DNA of 64,000 nt from Coniochaeta sp. PMI_546 (taxonomy: Eukaryota > Ascomycota > Sordariomycetes > Coniochaetales > Coniochaetaceae), in assembly GCA_021432605.1 (NCBI GenBank), contig MU271144.1, positions 1,856,606-1,920,605 on the forward strand, given 5' to 3'. Below the pieces are notes generated by a model. It saw only the letters and a program-made list of their open reading frames with translations. It was not told the origin of the DNA and did not search any database. The translations under genes were made by a program, and so were the position numbers. Positions 21,390-33,571 of the stretch are shown here, one piece after another; position 1 is the stretch's first letter, and the number at the start of each line of letters is the position of its first letter.

Positions 21390-22564
21390 GGTGATTGAGT
21401 GTTTGGTAGGTTGTTGAGTGTAGGTTATTGTGCCTCTGATTCAAGGAAGATGATTGCTTGAGGATGGATGATCTGAATATCTGGTTTGTGAGAGAGAATG
21501 CTGCTCGGTTGGAGGAGAATATCCAGGCTTTATATGTTTCCTGGAGGAGTTCAAGTGACTTTAGGCCGAGGCAGCAGAAGTAACTACTCGCTTGAAAGCT
21601 TGATGCGATCTGGTGGCATAATGGTGCCTTCTCGTACCTGCGAGGCAAGCTGGAGGGGCAGGTACAAGGTGGGGCGTTCCGTTGCAGGTAGCTGATGATG
21701 TCACAGACCTATGACATCACACATCGCTTGTTGGAAAACACCTGCCAAGACTCGGCGAACCTCTCAACACCGCGTGTCAGGGCGCGGAACCACTTAACGC
21801 GTAATGCCTGGCACGTGTAGGCTACATGGTCAGTTGACTCGGATCAGCTGCGCTTTCTCAGTTGCAGTCCCGTCGCGTAATCGCGGAATAGACAAGAATG
21901 AGCCATCCAGGTACGGACGGGGATGCGTGTCGTCATCAGCATTCCGTGCCGAACCGCTGTGCAGGATGCAAAACAGTTACGACATAGTATCGTATTGGAT
22001 GGGACACTTGTACACTAAATAGGCGCAGTGACACTCGCAGGACCCATGATAAGCACAGTCATTAACAACATACAACAGACGTAGTTGGAATTGAGTTAAA
22101 TCCTTCAAGTGAATGCTTATTCCTTCGTGGCCACGCTACCTCCGAGGGCATACCGTTCTCCCCGACAAGGTGCTTACCTCGCCGTGCTGAGACTACCTAC
22201 TCAGTTGACGGGATCTGCCTAGCGTCCCGCTGTGTACCGTTTGCAGTATGTTGTTTCGAGCGAGCTCTAGAAAAGTTTAGTCACTGCAATGAAGCACGTG
22301 TGCCGGTGAGCACAACAATCGTGGCAGCATACGACGAACACCTATATCACACTGCTGGCAGTTCAGGCCATTCAGCAGAGACGATGTCCCCAAAATTCCT
22401 TAAGAGAATTACGGTTAGTGAGATACCATTTTCCGAGGGCCTCGAGACCTAGTTATCGGGTGGTTTTTGAACTGAGATACCCACGACGTAACTTTGCTTC
22501 TGTGGTCCACTAACAACCTATGTCTAAAATTGTACCCAGCATGTGCGAGGAACGCATATGTTCA
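21390..22564. promoter_or_regulatory. promoter of the CsbD-like gene and intergenic sequence
   Basis: On the minus strand TATAAAG lies at 21544-21538, about 150 bp before the ATG. An AGGGG sequence (a stress-element-like core) is at about 21653. The remainder, to 22564, shows no gene. Confidence 0.5.
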
Positions 22565-23102
22565 TCAGAAGCCAAACAGGGTGCTTCTATTGAGAAGCTC
22601 TCCCATATCGATTCTTCTCTTCAAGGTTGCCGAGTTAGCTTCACACATCCACATGAGCTCGATCTGCCTGGTGAGCTCACGTTGCTCGTCTTGTTGGTGC
22701 CGGTCAACGATCTGATTATCAGCACGAAGTCGGCTGTATACCTGGCCAAAATTCAGGCAATAGACGGCTTCGATGAGAAGATCGACGTGCCATAGATGAT
22801 CGGCGCTGCAGAGACGGCCGACATATGCGTGAAGCCCAATGCTCGCGGGGATGGGTAGCGTCGAAGGTATCTCTAACTTACGCATCGAGATGTATATCGA
22901 CAGCTTGTAAAGGACGGGCTGCGATGTCGAGTGCCTTCGCTATGAGATGTACAAAACTAGTAATACGAGGTGACTTGTCAACATAGAATGATCTAAAATT
23001 ACCTACAACTATACCCTCTGTGTCGTTTTCAAACGCGCCGGTTATGGCTAGGATCGGTGATTCGCCGTCTGAGGTTACATAAACTCGGGATACATGCCGC
23101 GA
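22565..23102 (-). pseudogene. unrecognised spliced gene fragment, 5' end not found
   Basis: Minus-strand reading is protein-like across a good intron. The first block, 23102-22882, is open and reads SDGESPILAITGAFENDTEG, then FRSFYVDKSPRITSFVHLIA and KALDIAARPLQAVDIHLDA. A GTAAGT donor at 22881 and a CTCTGCAG acceptor ending at 22806 remove 76 nt in the correct phase. The second block, 22805-22565, reads ADHLWHVDLLIEAVYCLNFG and a charged Gln/Arg-rich, possibly coiled stretch (DRHQQDEQRELTRQIELMWM), ending LFGF-stop. There is no in-frame ATG in the first block, so either an upstream exon is missing from my model or this is a decayed copy. I do not recognise the family. It sits back-to-back with the esterase start, about 300 bp away. 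Confidence 0.4.
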
Positions 23103-23403
23103 TTAAATCCTTCTACTATGCAGTAGGATCCATCGACTCTCCAGGATCGCCTCTTATTTGCAGGACTACCGACAAAACTTATCAGTAGCCAGGGTACAAT
23201 GCACGGATCTTATCAATCCTACAGCACCTTGTATAATGACGAGGGGAAGATGGTACGGCCCGCCGGGAACTGCCCGGATGCGTCTGTAGGAGCGATCGAA
23301 GCTGCTCGACAGCATAAAGCAGGCGGAGATCCGTCGATGCCATGGACCGACGACAGATGCCACAATTGAGTTGAGAGGCAGTCTAGATGCAAGCTGCCCC
23401 AAT

Positions 23404-25041
23404 ATGAAGCTTACAGTCCTGTCCCTACTCGCGCTGGCGACTGGCCCCATCCTCGGCCGAGAGGCCAAGTGCGGAGATACGGACAATCTCACCGTCCAGA
23501 CCTCCACGGGCATTTACACAGGACTCATCGACCCCAAGTTCCCGCGGACACGTCAGTTCCGCGCCGTCCCGTTCGCCGAGCCGCCCGTGGCGTCGCGCCG
23601 CTGGCTGCCGCCGCAGAAGCTTTCGTCGCCGCCGAGCGAGCACCACTACGCGACGCGGTTCCCCCCGTCGTGCCCGCAGTTCGTGACGGCGGTGACCTCG
23701 CTCTGGAACCTGAACCTGACCAAAGGCAACCTGATCTACAACGGCAACCAGAACGACTCGTCCGGGCTGGTGGGCGAGGCCACGTCCGAGGACTGCCTGT
23801 ACCTGGCCGTGTGGGCGCCGACGACCGCCGCGCCCCCGCCCGCCACCGGTCTCCCCGTCCTCTTCTTCATGACGGGCGGCGGCTTCGTGATCGGCGGCGT
23901 CGACATCCCCTGGCAACTACCGTCGTCCTGGGTCGAGCGGTCGCAGTCGCACATCGTCGTCACCATCAACTACCGCCTCGACATCTTCGGCTTCCCCAAC
24001 GCGCGGGGGCTGGCGGGCAGCCAGCAGAACCTCGGCATCCTCGACCAGCGCGCCGCGCTCGAGTGGGTGCGCGACAACATCGCCGCCTTCGGCGGCGACC
24101 CGACCCGCATCACGCAGTGGGGGCAGTCGGCCGGGTCCCTCGCGGCAGACATCCACGCCTACGCCTTCTACCAGGACCCCATCGCCCAAGCCTACTTCCT
24201 GCAGTCGGGGACGGTCTTCACGGGCTTCCGGCCGTGGGATCCGACGTATTCCAACTTCAGCTTCGTTGCGCGCCACGTCGGGTGCGAGGACCCCTGCGGC
24301 GGGGACTGCGACGACGACGAGTTTGCCGTGGCGGAGCTCGACTGCATGCGCCGGGTGTCGTTCGCGCAGATCGAGAACTTCATCGGACAGCACAACGACC
24401 GGGGCGCCAAGCCCGCCCTGTCCTTCAACGTCATCACCGACGACCGCATCATCTTCGCCGACTACAAGGCCCGGTCCGAGGCGGGCCAGATCGCGCGCCG
24501 CCCCGTCATCATCTCCAACACGGCCAACGAGATGTCGTCCCTGGTTCCCTGGCCGGTGGACAACTTGACCGCCGGCCCGTACCAGCCGGCCGTCACCGCC
24601 GCGGACGTCGCGCTCGGGGTGTGCGCGACGTTCAACTCGACCGTGTACCGGAACCGGATGGGGGCCGGGGTGGCGCCCGTCTTCCGATTCCAGTATGCGG
24701 GCACCTTCCCCAACCTGAACTACTACAAGTGGCTTGGCGCTTACCACGCCAGCGACCTGCCGATCACCTTTGGGACGTACGAGCTTCTGGATGGCATAGC
24801 GAACACGACTGAGTTTGAAATCGAGGTTAGTCGGTCTGTGCAGGACCATATCCTCGCCTTCGCCACGGATCCGTACTATGGCCCGCAGAAGACGATGGGC
24901 TGGCAGCCGCTGGTTGCTAGCGATCCGCATGGTGGAGATCTCATCCGCTTCGGCGCCGACGGGATAGTAGCGCAGCATGTCGATGGTGTCGAGGTGGATG
25001 GAGTATGTCAGGGGATAGGAGAGTATAATCCTTTTCCGTGA
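23404..25041 (+). CDS. secreted type-B carboxylesterase
   Basis: Single exon, 545 aa from the ATG at 23404; the frame is open to 23371, but MKLTVLSLLALATGPILG is a clear signal peptide with cleavage likely just after it. It is an alpha/beta-hydrolase of the carboxylesterase/cholinesterase family, hydrolysing carboxylic esters outside the cell. Visible landmarks: RQFRAVPFAEPPV near the N terminus; EDCLYLAVWAP; the oxyanion-hole region FFMTGGGFVIGG; the nucleophile elbow WGQSAGS (Ser about 242); and the catalytic His in GAYHASDLPITFGTY (about 448). The acid residue is probably in the NTANEMSS region, but I cannot fix it. Several N-x-S/T sites (e.g. NLTK, NDSS, NSTV, NTTE) fit a glycoprotein. 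Substrate unknown. The third-base GC bias is strong and gives long false frames in other registers. Confidence 0.92.
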   Translation: MKLTVLSLLALATGPILGREAKCGDTDNLTVQTSTGIYTGLIDPKFPRTRQFRAVPFAEPPVASRRWLPPQKLSSPPSEHHYATRFPPSCPQFVTAVTSLWNLNLTKGNLIYNGNQNDSSGLVGEATSEDCLYLAVWAPTTAAPPPATGLPVLFFMTGGGFVIGGVDIPWQLPSSWVERSQSHIVVTINYRLDIFGFPNARGLAGSQQNLGILDQRAALEWVRDNIAAFGGDPTRITQWGQSAGSLAADIHAYAFYQDPIAQAYFLQSGTVFTGFRPWDPTYSNFSFVARHVGCEDPCGGDCDDDEFAVAELDCMRRVSFAQIENFIGQHNDRGAKPALSFNVITDDRIIFADYKARSEAGQIARRPVIISNTANEMSSLVPWPVDNLTAGPYQPAVTAADVALGVCATFNSTVYRNRMGAGVAPVFRFQYAGTFPNLNYYKWLGAYHASDLPITFGTYELLDGIANTTEFEIEVSRSVQDHILAFATDPYYGPQKTMGWQPLVASDPHGGDLIRFGADGIVAQHVDGVEVDGVCQGIGEYNPFP

Positions 25042-26560
25042 GGAGGAGTTCCCATGGACATGATTGGCATCTGCCTCGGTTTGGTCGATGCGAGAGTCAC
25101 CGCAGAGGGAGCAGCTTGATGGCTGCCAACAGTTCTAGACTGCTGGTTTTGTCAATAAGACAGGGCATTGACTCCGTAGTAATTGAGGTCGATAGCGGCC
25201 ATCTGCCAACAAGAGGACTGAATTCTCGCATATGCTGAACACAGCCTGGGAGTCTGCCTCATCACGAACATCATTGTAGGATGAGTAGATTCATCTCGGT
25301 CTGCTTTGTGGTGAGGTCAGACTTGCTGTCATCCACGGTCCGTGGATGTTCTCTAGGACGCTGAGGACAAACATCACAACTAGGTAGTCAAGCTCACGCA
25401 CTCCTTTGATCTGTCAAACCACTGTGAACTATTTTGCAGCGTAGGGACATACTTGCAGAGACAACCACTGGCATGCGTCTCATTGTCCTTGCACACACGA
25501 GTGCAAGATATAAGTGAGCTCCCGTCCCGTCCACGGCGTCGCTGTATGTGCGTAAATTGGGCAATCAAGTCGCCCCCCGTCGACTGGACATACCTCCCCC
25601 GTGCCTCACCAGGATCCAGAGCCTCAACACCAAACTGTCCTACGCCGAGCAAAAGCGGATAGCCAATAGCACGTTAAGGTCCCGGACTCCCCAAGGCACC
25701 TTTATCATTTTAAATAACACTTTCAATTCCCAACATCCAACGGCGTAGCGGTCGAGTCTCCGCCCTTCCCAAAACCTTTGAATCGTCTTTTCACTAACCC
25801 ATTCTTAGTCGACTGATGTTCAGGTGCAGGGGGCGTTGATAGACATGCTGTACGATATGCCTTGTACTAAGTAATCCCGCAGCCAGCGGGGGCCTTGTCC
25901 AAGTAACAGTCCGAGTAGTGTTCATGTAATGCTATGTACGATATGTAGGATAGGTGATGCCCTGGACAGTAAGTACCATCCCCAGGAGACTCGACCGCTA
26001 CGCCTTCTTTTTTTTTTCATGTTTTTGTCTTTCCTTTTTGTTGTTTTTAATGGCATTCATTCTCGTATATGTTTCTATGACCATATGTACATAAGGAAAA
26101 GATATTACAGAGCGACAGTATGTTCCTTGTGAGCCAAAGATGAGGTGATTGACGTATCGAAAGTTCTAATAAACGTGGTGATGACTCTTGGAAATCGAAC
26201 CCCGTGATGTACACTGTATAACTGCGTTTTAGGCATCCCAATCCTGCGTGGCTGGTAGCACTTGCAGCAGCGCGACAGGATGCTTTAGCTGTCATTTGAC
26301 TATAAATCCTACAACATCACTATAATCAGAGCAGAGATCCCGACAGGTCAAGGTTGAACTTGAATATTTAACCAGTATCCTATGTCTAGGCCTCGACCTC
26401 ACATTAGGCCTTCCATCCAACGGGGTATCTCAAGCACTCGAACTGAACAATCCCTTTCCCCCCTTATAAACACGGGTCCAATGTGCCAGTTACCATATAC
26501 GGCTTTGCCCAAATGCCACCCTTCTTCCAAAAAAAAAAAAACCCCCTCACACACAAATCA
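25042..26560. other. intergenic region between convergent esterase and permease genes
   Basis: About 1.5 kb. It holds a run of A at 26529-26541 followed by C and CA repeats. A 90-codon minus-strand frame at 25380-25652 contains several Cys but has no known domain or signal peptide. Nothing else supportable. Confidence 0.4.
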
Positions 26561-28397
26561 TCATGAGAGCTGCGCTCCGAGCCCAGCAGGCCTCTGCTCC
26601 GAGTCGCTCAACTTCTCATTATCCTCGGTAAGCACGACACCGCCGTTGACGATGTGTGCCGTGACCCGCGGACCCGTGTAGTACGTACGGCCGTGGATGT
26701 ACCAGTAGGCCGTCGCGATGAACATGACGAAGGCGAGGATGACGACGGCGTAGTTCATCTGCGGAGAGAGGGAGAGTTAGCACAATGAATTCGAGCCACA
26801 TGAGAGGGGAAAGTGTGTGTGATAGAGAAACTCACATTATCAGCCGCCACGGGCATGAAAGTAGGGAACATAAAGATCACGCTGGCGAAGCAAGTCCATG
26901 CGCAGGCCCAGATATTGATGTACGGGCTCGCCTTGCCGAGGTTCCACGGACCGGGCTGGAACCGGCCAAAGGACAGCTTGCAGATGATGGGGATGCAGTA
27001 CGACCAGTCCAGGGCGATGGCGCAGAGGTTGAAGATGGCCGCGATGGTGATGTAGCTTCCCAGGCCGATGAGGTTGATCAGGATGCACAGCAGTGTGTAC
27101 AGCCAGACCGCCAGAACGGGCGTGTCAGTCTTGCGCCAGATCTTGTACCAGACCTTTGAGCCGGGGATCATCTGGTCGCGCGAGAAGGCCCACAGGGTCC
27201 GGGATCCGGCCTGCAGGGCGGTGATGCACACGAAGTTCATGATTAGGAAGGCCGAGACGGCGAAGAAGATGGCCGCGCCCTTGCCCATGACGTTGTAGAA
27301 GATTTGCACGACGGGCTGGCCGATGGGCGAGGCAAGGATCTCGGCCGGATCACCCATGCAGAGGACCAGGATGATATTGAAGACCCAGCCGACGACGTAG
27401 GTGAAGGTCAGGGCGAAGGCGATGGACTTGGGCACCACGCGGGCCGGGTCCTTAACTTCTTCGGCGATGTGGGCTGCTGCGTCGTAGTCGGTCATGGTCC
27501 AGCTGACGGACAGGAAGCCGAACAGGAAGGAGAAGCCAGTGGGCGTCCAGCCGCTCTGAGGTTCGACGTTGGTAAACGTGTATTCGGCCGTGTGCTTGTC
27601 CTTCTGCAACACCAGCAGCGCGATCCAAGCGGCAACCAGGACACCGATGTGGAAGACGGCATAGAACGACGAGAAGCGGTGCAGCCACGAGGTGGACAAG
27701 CTGTTGATACCGCCGTGGATGATGGACAGAGCAGCCATGACACCAATGACGTGCCCCTGGGTCGGATAGTACGTGAAGTCGGACCCGATGGACACGGCAG
27801 CCAGCATCATCTGCGCCGCGCCGTAGGCCGAACTGGCGTTGCCGCAGATCTGACCGATGAGGTTGAGCCAGCCAACGTACCACGAGATGACGGGCGTGTA
27901 CTTGGGCGGGGCGAGATACTTGAGGGTGAAGTACATGCCGCCCGAGGTCGGGTAGGCGGAGGCGATCTCGGCGATGGACAGGGCCAGGCACAGGGCACCG
28001 GCGCCGGCGATCAGCCAGCACCACACGGCCGAGGCGGCACCACCGGCGTAGAGCGGGTAGGAGAAGGTGGTGATGACGGTGCCGAAGAGGCCCGAAATGC
28101 TGAGGGCGAAGCTGAAGCATGACCACATGGAGAACTCGCGCTTAAAGACCTGTGTAGTTGCGGCAAAACTGGTTAGCTATGCTGATTCGCATGAGTCGGC
28201 TCCTCTGGTCATTGCTCGCGCGCCAGTGTACGACGGGGCGAGCATCGCAAAGACCAAGTAGCACTTACAGGCGCGTATCCCAAGGCGGCCAGCGCCTTAT
28301 CGGCGGCAGTGATATCATCGTCCGAACTACTGTCCTGAGGATCCGAGGCAGGGACAGCCCGCTTCTCGTCGTTCTCCTCCTGGACTTGACGCGCCAT
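26561..28397 (-). CDS. APC-superfamily permease (amino acid / GABA / choline transporter-like)
   Basis: Three exons: 28397-28269, 28149-26836 and 26758-26561, giving 546 aa. The introns are 119 nt (GTAAGT...AGCTAACC...ACACAG) and 77 nt (GTGAGT...GTGCTAAC...CGCAG). The N-terminal cytosolic tail is acidic (SDPQDSSSDDDITAADKALA). It leads into the family signature FKREFSMWSCFSFALSISG and SYPLYAGGAASAVWCW, then about 12 hydrophobic segments. EIASAYPTSGGMYFTLKYLA and SVSWTMTDYDAAAHIAEEVK are conserved in fungal GABA and choline permeases of the AA_permease_2 group. The last exon carries the final membrane segment (MNYAVVILAFVMFIATAYWY) and the cytosolic tail. It should import an amino compound across the plasma membrane by H+ symport; the substrate is not deducible. 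Confidence 0.92.
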
Positions 28398-30068
28398 GTT
28401 GGGTGAAGGGGTAGCTTAAGGGAAGCTAGCCGGTTCAGGTTTCCAGAGAGTCCAATTGGCGGTGGGCTTCAAAGTTCGTCCTGTCACTCGAAGCTACTCA
28501 CTATGTCGTAATCGAGGAGCACTATGCATGTAACGTATTGTTGTGGTACCGAGTCAAGAGTCAGGGACCAGAGTCTAAAGGAAAGTAAAAAAGGCTAGAA
28601 AGCTAGGTAAGGGCACCGTGGGGACGGGACGACAGTGATAGGGAACCCGAATCTTCTTAAAGGAAGGACCACTAGCCACTCCACAGGCGATTGGAAGTCC
28701 TTCAACGGCTTCTCTGCATGTGGGTTGGAGGCGAGAAGAGATTTATTTTCTGGGGTCCGCAGTGGGTGGTGGGACGACGGGCCTTGGCTCTGATAAAGTT
28801 TCTCGCGCTGGAGAAATGGCAGGGGGCGATAAGACATTGAAATGGTCTACACTATTACAGTATCACAGAACCTACGCCTGCTACGGTGGTAGTCCAGAGG
28901 ATCGGCCTCGCTTGGCGCACCTGGCGCAGTCTTTACCGAGACCGTCGAGAAGCTCCGAATCCAAGGAATCGATGCGTGCTACACGTACTGTGAAGCTTTT
29001 ACGTCTGGGAAACCACCGATCGGTCTGGCCGACTTGTACCTTTGCTAGGCTGGTCCTTATGTGATTGGTCTGCCGCGGCAGGAGCTCGATATGGGACGAC
29101 TCACGAGAGCCGGCGACCTCAATCGCGTGGGAGGCTTGCGACTTGGCTGCAATGGAAGCTCTGTTATTGGTGCCTGGTCCCTGATTTTTTCGGCCTCCAC
29201 ATGCAAGAGACCAGGATGGCGCGAGATAGCGGACCGAGAGTGTGTGTGGTGGCATGTGTGGCACGTGTGGGGTATGACGAGTGGTGCCCGTAAACGATCT
29301 CAGGGCCGGAGATGGTTCCCGTTTGCGGTTCTCCTCCTACGGCACCAGTGGTCCAGTGTCGAGAGGACGAAACACTGCACGATAATTCCAGGATAATTCC
29401 GCCTGTGTTATTTGTTGTTGCTCTGGCATTTAGCTGCCCTACATAGTAAACATATAAGCTTGCGTTACAGTATCATTGCCGAAACCTTAGGCGAGCTGAG
29501 AGTGACATGTCGGCTGCAGATTGGCGAGAAAAGGTAAATCTTGCCATGACATCACTTGCACGTGAGATGGTACGGCAAGGGTTGTCGATCAATGGATGCT
29601 GTGAGGGGTCATTGGGATAGAATTACGTTCATTTTTCCACTCGAGTCTACCTAGTCAAAAGTAAGGTAGGTATATACACTACAGACAGCATGTTTTGCAC
29701 GTGTAATGACACTATGCTCTGTTTCGTCTATGTCTACTGTATATGTTGTTGTGAATCTATTCATTTGTTCAACTACGATGGTAAGACATTCGGCAGGCGA
29801 CTAGCGACGGACTTGTAAGTACGTATAAATTTGCCGAGGTCCTGACCTATCTGGGATGTGTTTGTCAATTGTGTTAGTACATTCATCATTAATCATAGGC
29901 GACACTAACAGCCGTTGCTCCTGTCTCACGATGTTTCGGTCACGGAAGTTTCACCAGCAGGATCCAAACTATGCCTCGTCAATTAACCCCATGTAGTCAT
30001 TTACAGCCCCTTTCCCTTCAGAGTCACTCACCCATCCCCCTTCTTCAACTCTTCAATGCGCCACACAG
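28398..30068. other. intergenic region upstream of the permease gene
   Basis: 1.67 kb between two minus-strand transporter genes. No gene supported. It contains AGGTA-type motifs at 28601-28613 (agctaggtaaggg) and 29661-29676 (gtaaggtaggtatata). Confidence 0.4.
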
Positions 30069-31874
30069 CTAGATCTTAAATCTAAACCCATGGGCAGCCG
30101 CCTCGCCCGGCAGCGCATTGATAGCACCCTCGACAAAGATCCCAGCGTCAAGCTTCCTATTCAACCTCACCAGTATGAACCTCAACACCGTCGCCGCAAC
30201 GATAGCGACGAACGCCGTGCAGCAGTTGACTGCAAACGCGACCGTGTACTGCGGGCCCGCGCTCGACGGATACATGTAGCTCGCGTAGATACTACTCGTG
30301 TTGCTGACCGCGTTGATGAACGCCAGCGCGGCCGCGCGTTTCGCTGGCGGCCGGGGCATGGTGTTGCTGATCCAGGCCAGCGCGACGACGTACCCCGTGT
30401 AGACCGAGGGCACCATGAGCATCATGGCGAAATACCGCGGGCCGACGGCGCTCGTCGTCGCGGCGATGATGTACGCCACGATAGCCACCCAGAGCGGGAG
30501 GGTGATGTGCCAGTACCGCTCCCCCGTCTTGTCCGCGTGGGCTGCGTTGAGGTAGGTCGTGATCACGGCGAGGACGTATGGCGGAGCCGTCAGCAAAAGG
30601 GAATTGATGTTGTTGTACTTCAACGTGGCGACGACGGTAGGGAAGAAGTTGGTGACTGTTCCGCTGGCCACAATGCAGAACAGCATCACCATCTGAAGTT
30701 TGCCGTCAGTATTTGTTTTCCCTCAAACATAACAAAACTGTTGCGACAACGTACCAGCACATAGGTCTTGATGTCCATGAAAGCCATCTTGGCTCCCTTC
30801 CAGAAAGTTTGGTGTTGGCTGTCGATCCAGTCGTCCTCGCCAATATCGTCTTCCAGACGCCACGCCGCCAGCGCCTTCTCTTCCTCGCTCAACCAGCCTG
30901 TCGTCCTCGGAAAGTTCGGCAGGATGAAGAAGGCGGCAAATGCGACGCCGATCGTGATCACGCCTTCGATGATGAAGAGCCATTTCCAAGCCCTCATTCC
31001 CCGCGTGCCGTCCATGCCGTAGGTGACACCAGCCGATATCAGGCCAGAGAAGGCGCCCGAGATGAGAGCGCCCGAGTACAGGATTGCGGTCCTGAAGCCA
31101 AGCTCACTTCGGCGGTACCAGCAGGACAGATAGTACAGACACCCGGGACTAGAAGTAAAACCAGTCAGTATCCTCCACGTCATAATATATGAGTTAGGAT
31201 CACATACAAGTACGCAGCCTCGACAAAACCCAGGAAGAATCGAACGGCCAGCAAGCCGCCCGCGTTCTTGACCCCGGCAGTCGCAGCAGAAATCACACCC
31301 CACACAATCATGCATGTCGGCAGGTAGATGGCAGGCTTTCCGATCTTGTTGAGAAAGAGGTTCGACGGGATTTGCATCAACAGGTAACTAAAGACCGTCA
31401 ATTATCGGTGCCTCGATTCATTTATCACAACGAGATATGAATAGCCAAGGACAACATACCCAACAAAGAGAATGCTCACAGCCGTCTGAAACTCGACATC
31501 CTTCAGTTTTAGGTCTTGGGTCAATCCGGCCAGTCTGGCAGCAGCGATGTTATTCCTGACAATGGCAGTTAGTATTGGTTGGAAGTCTGGAGAGAGACAG
31601 CAGGGTACTCGAGCAGCACATACCGGTCAATGTAATTCAGGATGTACATGATGATGATAGCGGGCATCAGTCTAATGTCGATCTTCCGCTTCAGCTTCAG
31701 CTCCAGCCCATCGCGCTCCTCCTTGGTATATCGCTGCAGGATCTCTGGAATGGGTATGCGGGAAATGTGTCCTGCCCCGACATCCTTCTCGTTCGTCTTT
31801 CCCGGACTGAGGTCTCTGTCGGAAGCATGCTCGAGCTCGGCGACCCTCTCGCCCTTCTCGGCCGTGTCCCCCAT
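30069..31874 (-). CDS. MFS transporter, anion:cation symporter type (Dal5/Tna1-like)
   Basis: Five exons: 31874-31624, 31555-31460, 31387-31208, 31148-30755 and 30692-30069, giving 514 aa. The four introns are 59-72 nt with GTATGT or GTACGT donors. The sequence shows the group's landmarks: a cytosolic N terminus with LKLKRKIDIRLMPAIIIMYI and LNYIDRNNIAAARLAGL across the first splice; QIPSNLFLNKIGKPAIYLPT; RFFLGFVEAAYFPGCLYYLS; and WKWLFIIEGVITIGVAFAAF with PNFPRTTGWLSEEEKALAA. The second half has six further membrane segments (e.g. TYLNAAHADKTGERYWHITL) and AWISNTMPRPPAKRAAALAF. Relatives carry allantoate, nicotinate, pantothenate, biotin or similar anions with H+ at the plasma membrane; which one applies here is unknown. 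Confidence 0.92.
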
Positions 31875-33534
31875 CGTGAGGACGCTGTACCGAGATGATT
31901 ATAGAGACGGGGTTGAGTGACCAGATTGCGACGTGATGTCTGCCTTACTATACTGACATACAGCTCACATGTGACGAAGAGAAGTCGGCGATATGACGAG
32001 GTGAAAGCGGAAGAAGATAATTTATGGGTTGCACAGAGTCGCAGGGGAGTAGACGAGCTTAATACCACCATTATCACAGCATGCTCAATCCCGTCTATCT
32101 ACCCGACCACACCCCATCTCGACGCACGTTTACTGGCATGCCAACAGGGGAGATAGACAAGCTCACGCGGGCGTGCCGCAGAAACAGAACAGGCGGGGAA
32201 GCAGGCAACCCTACCGTCCACAAACCTCGATCCAAACAAAGAGGGAAAGATATGACAGCACCGGTAAACTCGATTGGTTCGGCTCCGAGGCCCGTCGAGG
32301 TGTGGTGGTAGTATGTAGGCGAACCTGACCCGGAAGATGTCTTACCATTAGCACAATAGCTTCTGGATCGGCGTCGAGAAAGGGTCACAATGGGCGTCAA
32401 TGAACGGCACGCAGGCATCATTGGCCCCGGTTGAATTGAGCGACATGGTTTTCTGCCAGAAGCAGGAAGGTTGGGTGAGGGGCGATACCACTGTACAACC
32501 ATCCCCGAGTCGTCCCCCGACCTTGGAGTCTGGAGAAGCTGTGGGGTAAATCACCGACGGCTTGTTCATCAGTTTCATGTCACGAAAGTTCTCTCTAGCG
32601 AACGGGCCGAAAGCATAGCACGAGATAACGCGAGATGGAATTGCGGTGCACGGCAGTTATCTAGGCATATCGTCTACCTCTTCTGGGACATCCGACATGG
32701 AAGAGACCATATCGCCTCCCACAATTGGATCTGTCGTCAAAGAAGCAACGTCAAACCAAGCTGACGTCCTGACCTTGGCTGCATCGGTGGCTTGCCAAGT
32801 CGACACTCCTCAAAGGCTTAATTGACACCCCGCACCAGCCACCGACGCCATCAACAACTTCCCCACGACTTCCAAGATACGTCGCCTGGAGCGTAGCAGG
32901 ACGAGGGCATCTGACAAGTAGGTCATGTATACTAGACATGAGTGGACGCCGACTGCCGAACCCTATTCCTTGCGACACTTAACATTACAATGTAAGCGAA
33001 GCTGCACAGCTTCGATATCCTCAGCGCATCATGAAACGAGCCGATGTGGATGACAGGAGGGATCCCGGCGAGGATTAACCGTCTCGGTCCTCTTTCACCC
33101 GTAAGACCACAACTGCTACCGAGCGCAGTAATTTGGTCACTTTGAAAGCTTTCATAAATGACAAAAGCTCAACCAAGGCCGCCGAATCTGGTTGAATTAT
33201 GTCAGCGATAGCCACACCCAGCAAGTGTTAACATCCGCGACTTGAGATTTTCATTTCAGACAAGTTGAGAAGATTGTATAAACGCGGTTTTGGTACAGCA
33301 TTTTAGCCTCCTGACGGTTGGGGATATGCACCCAAGAGCGATTGGCAATCTGATGGCCCCGCGGGCGTCATCACATGAGATAGAGAGAGGGGGAGAGGGA
33401 GTAGGAGAAGAAAAACGACAGAGGGCGCAAGTAACTTACATCAGGGGTATCAAATTTGCCCGGTGCCATGTGTTGAGGCCAGCCTGACCTTCCGACGTGA
33501 GCAATTGTGACGACCACCGCCATGACCGTCAAGG

Positions 33535-33571
<37 letters not shown>
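31875..33571. other. intergenic region with a poly(A) tract beside RRP7
   Basis: 1.7 kb with no supportable gene. A GA-rich segment lies at about 33376-33412, and an uninterrupted run of 31 A at 33538-33568 ends 3 bp from the RRP7 stop codon. Confidence 0.4.
33538..33568. repeat. homopolymer (A)31
   Basis: Thirty-one consecutive A on the plus strand. On the RRP7 coding strand it is a T tract starting 3 nt after the TAG stop. It may be a polymorphic mononucleotide repeat or, less likely, the tail of an old reverse-transcribed insert; no target-site duplication was recognised. Confidence 0.95.

Noticed and set aside
23469-24978. Long frames in other registers across the carboxylesterase (23469-24812 +, 23917-24978 -)
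   Set aside because: Shadow frames of the esterase; low-complexity Arg/Gly/Ala composition and no motifs.
25380-25652. Minus-strand frame with several Cys residues, considered as a small secreted protein
   Set aside because: No signal peptide and no known Cys pattern; a GTATGT inside it is not matched by a convincing downstream exon.
26185-26215. B-box-like GGGGTTCGATTTCC on the minus strand as a tRNA
   Set aside because: The preceding bases do not fold as D and anticodon arms.
27304-28122. 272-codon plus-strand frame opposite the permease
   Set aside because: Antisense shadow of membrane-segment codons, rich in Gly, Asp and Arg; the permease on the minus strand is unambiguous.
32348-32578. 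Short minus-strand frame including MSLNSTGANDACVPF followed by a possible donor
   Set aside because: No continuing exon with protein character could be found downstream.
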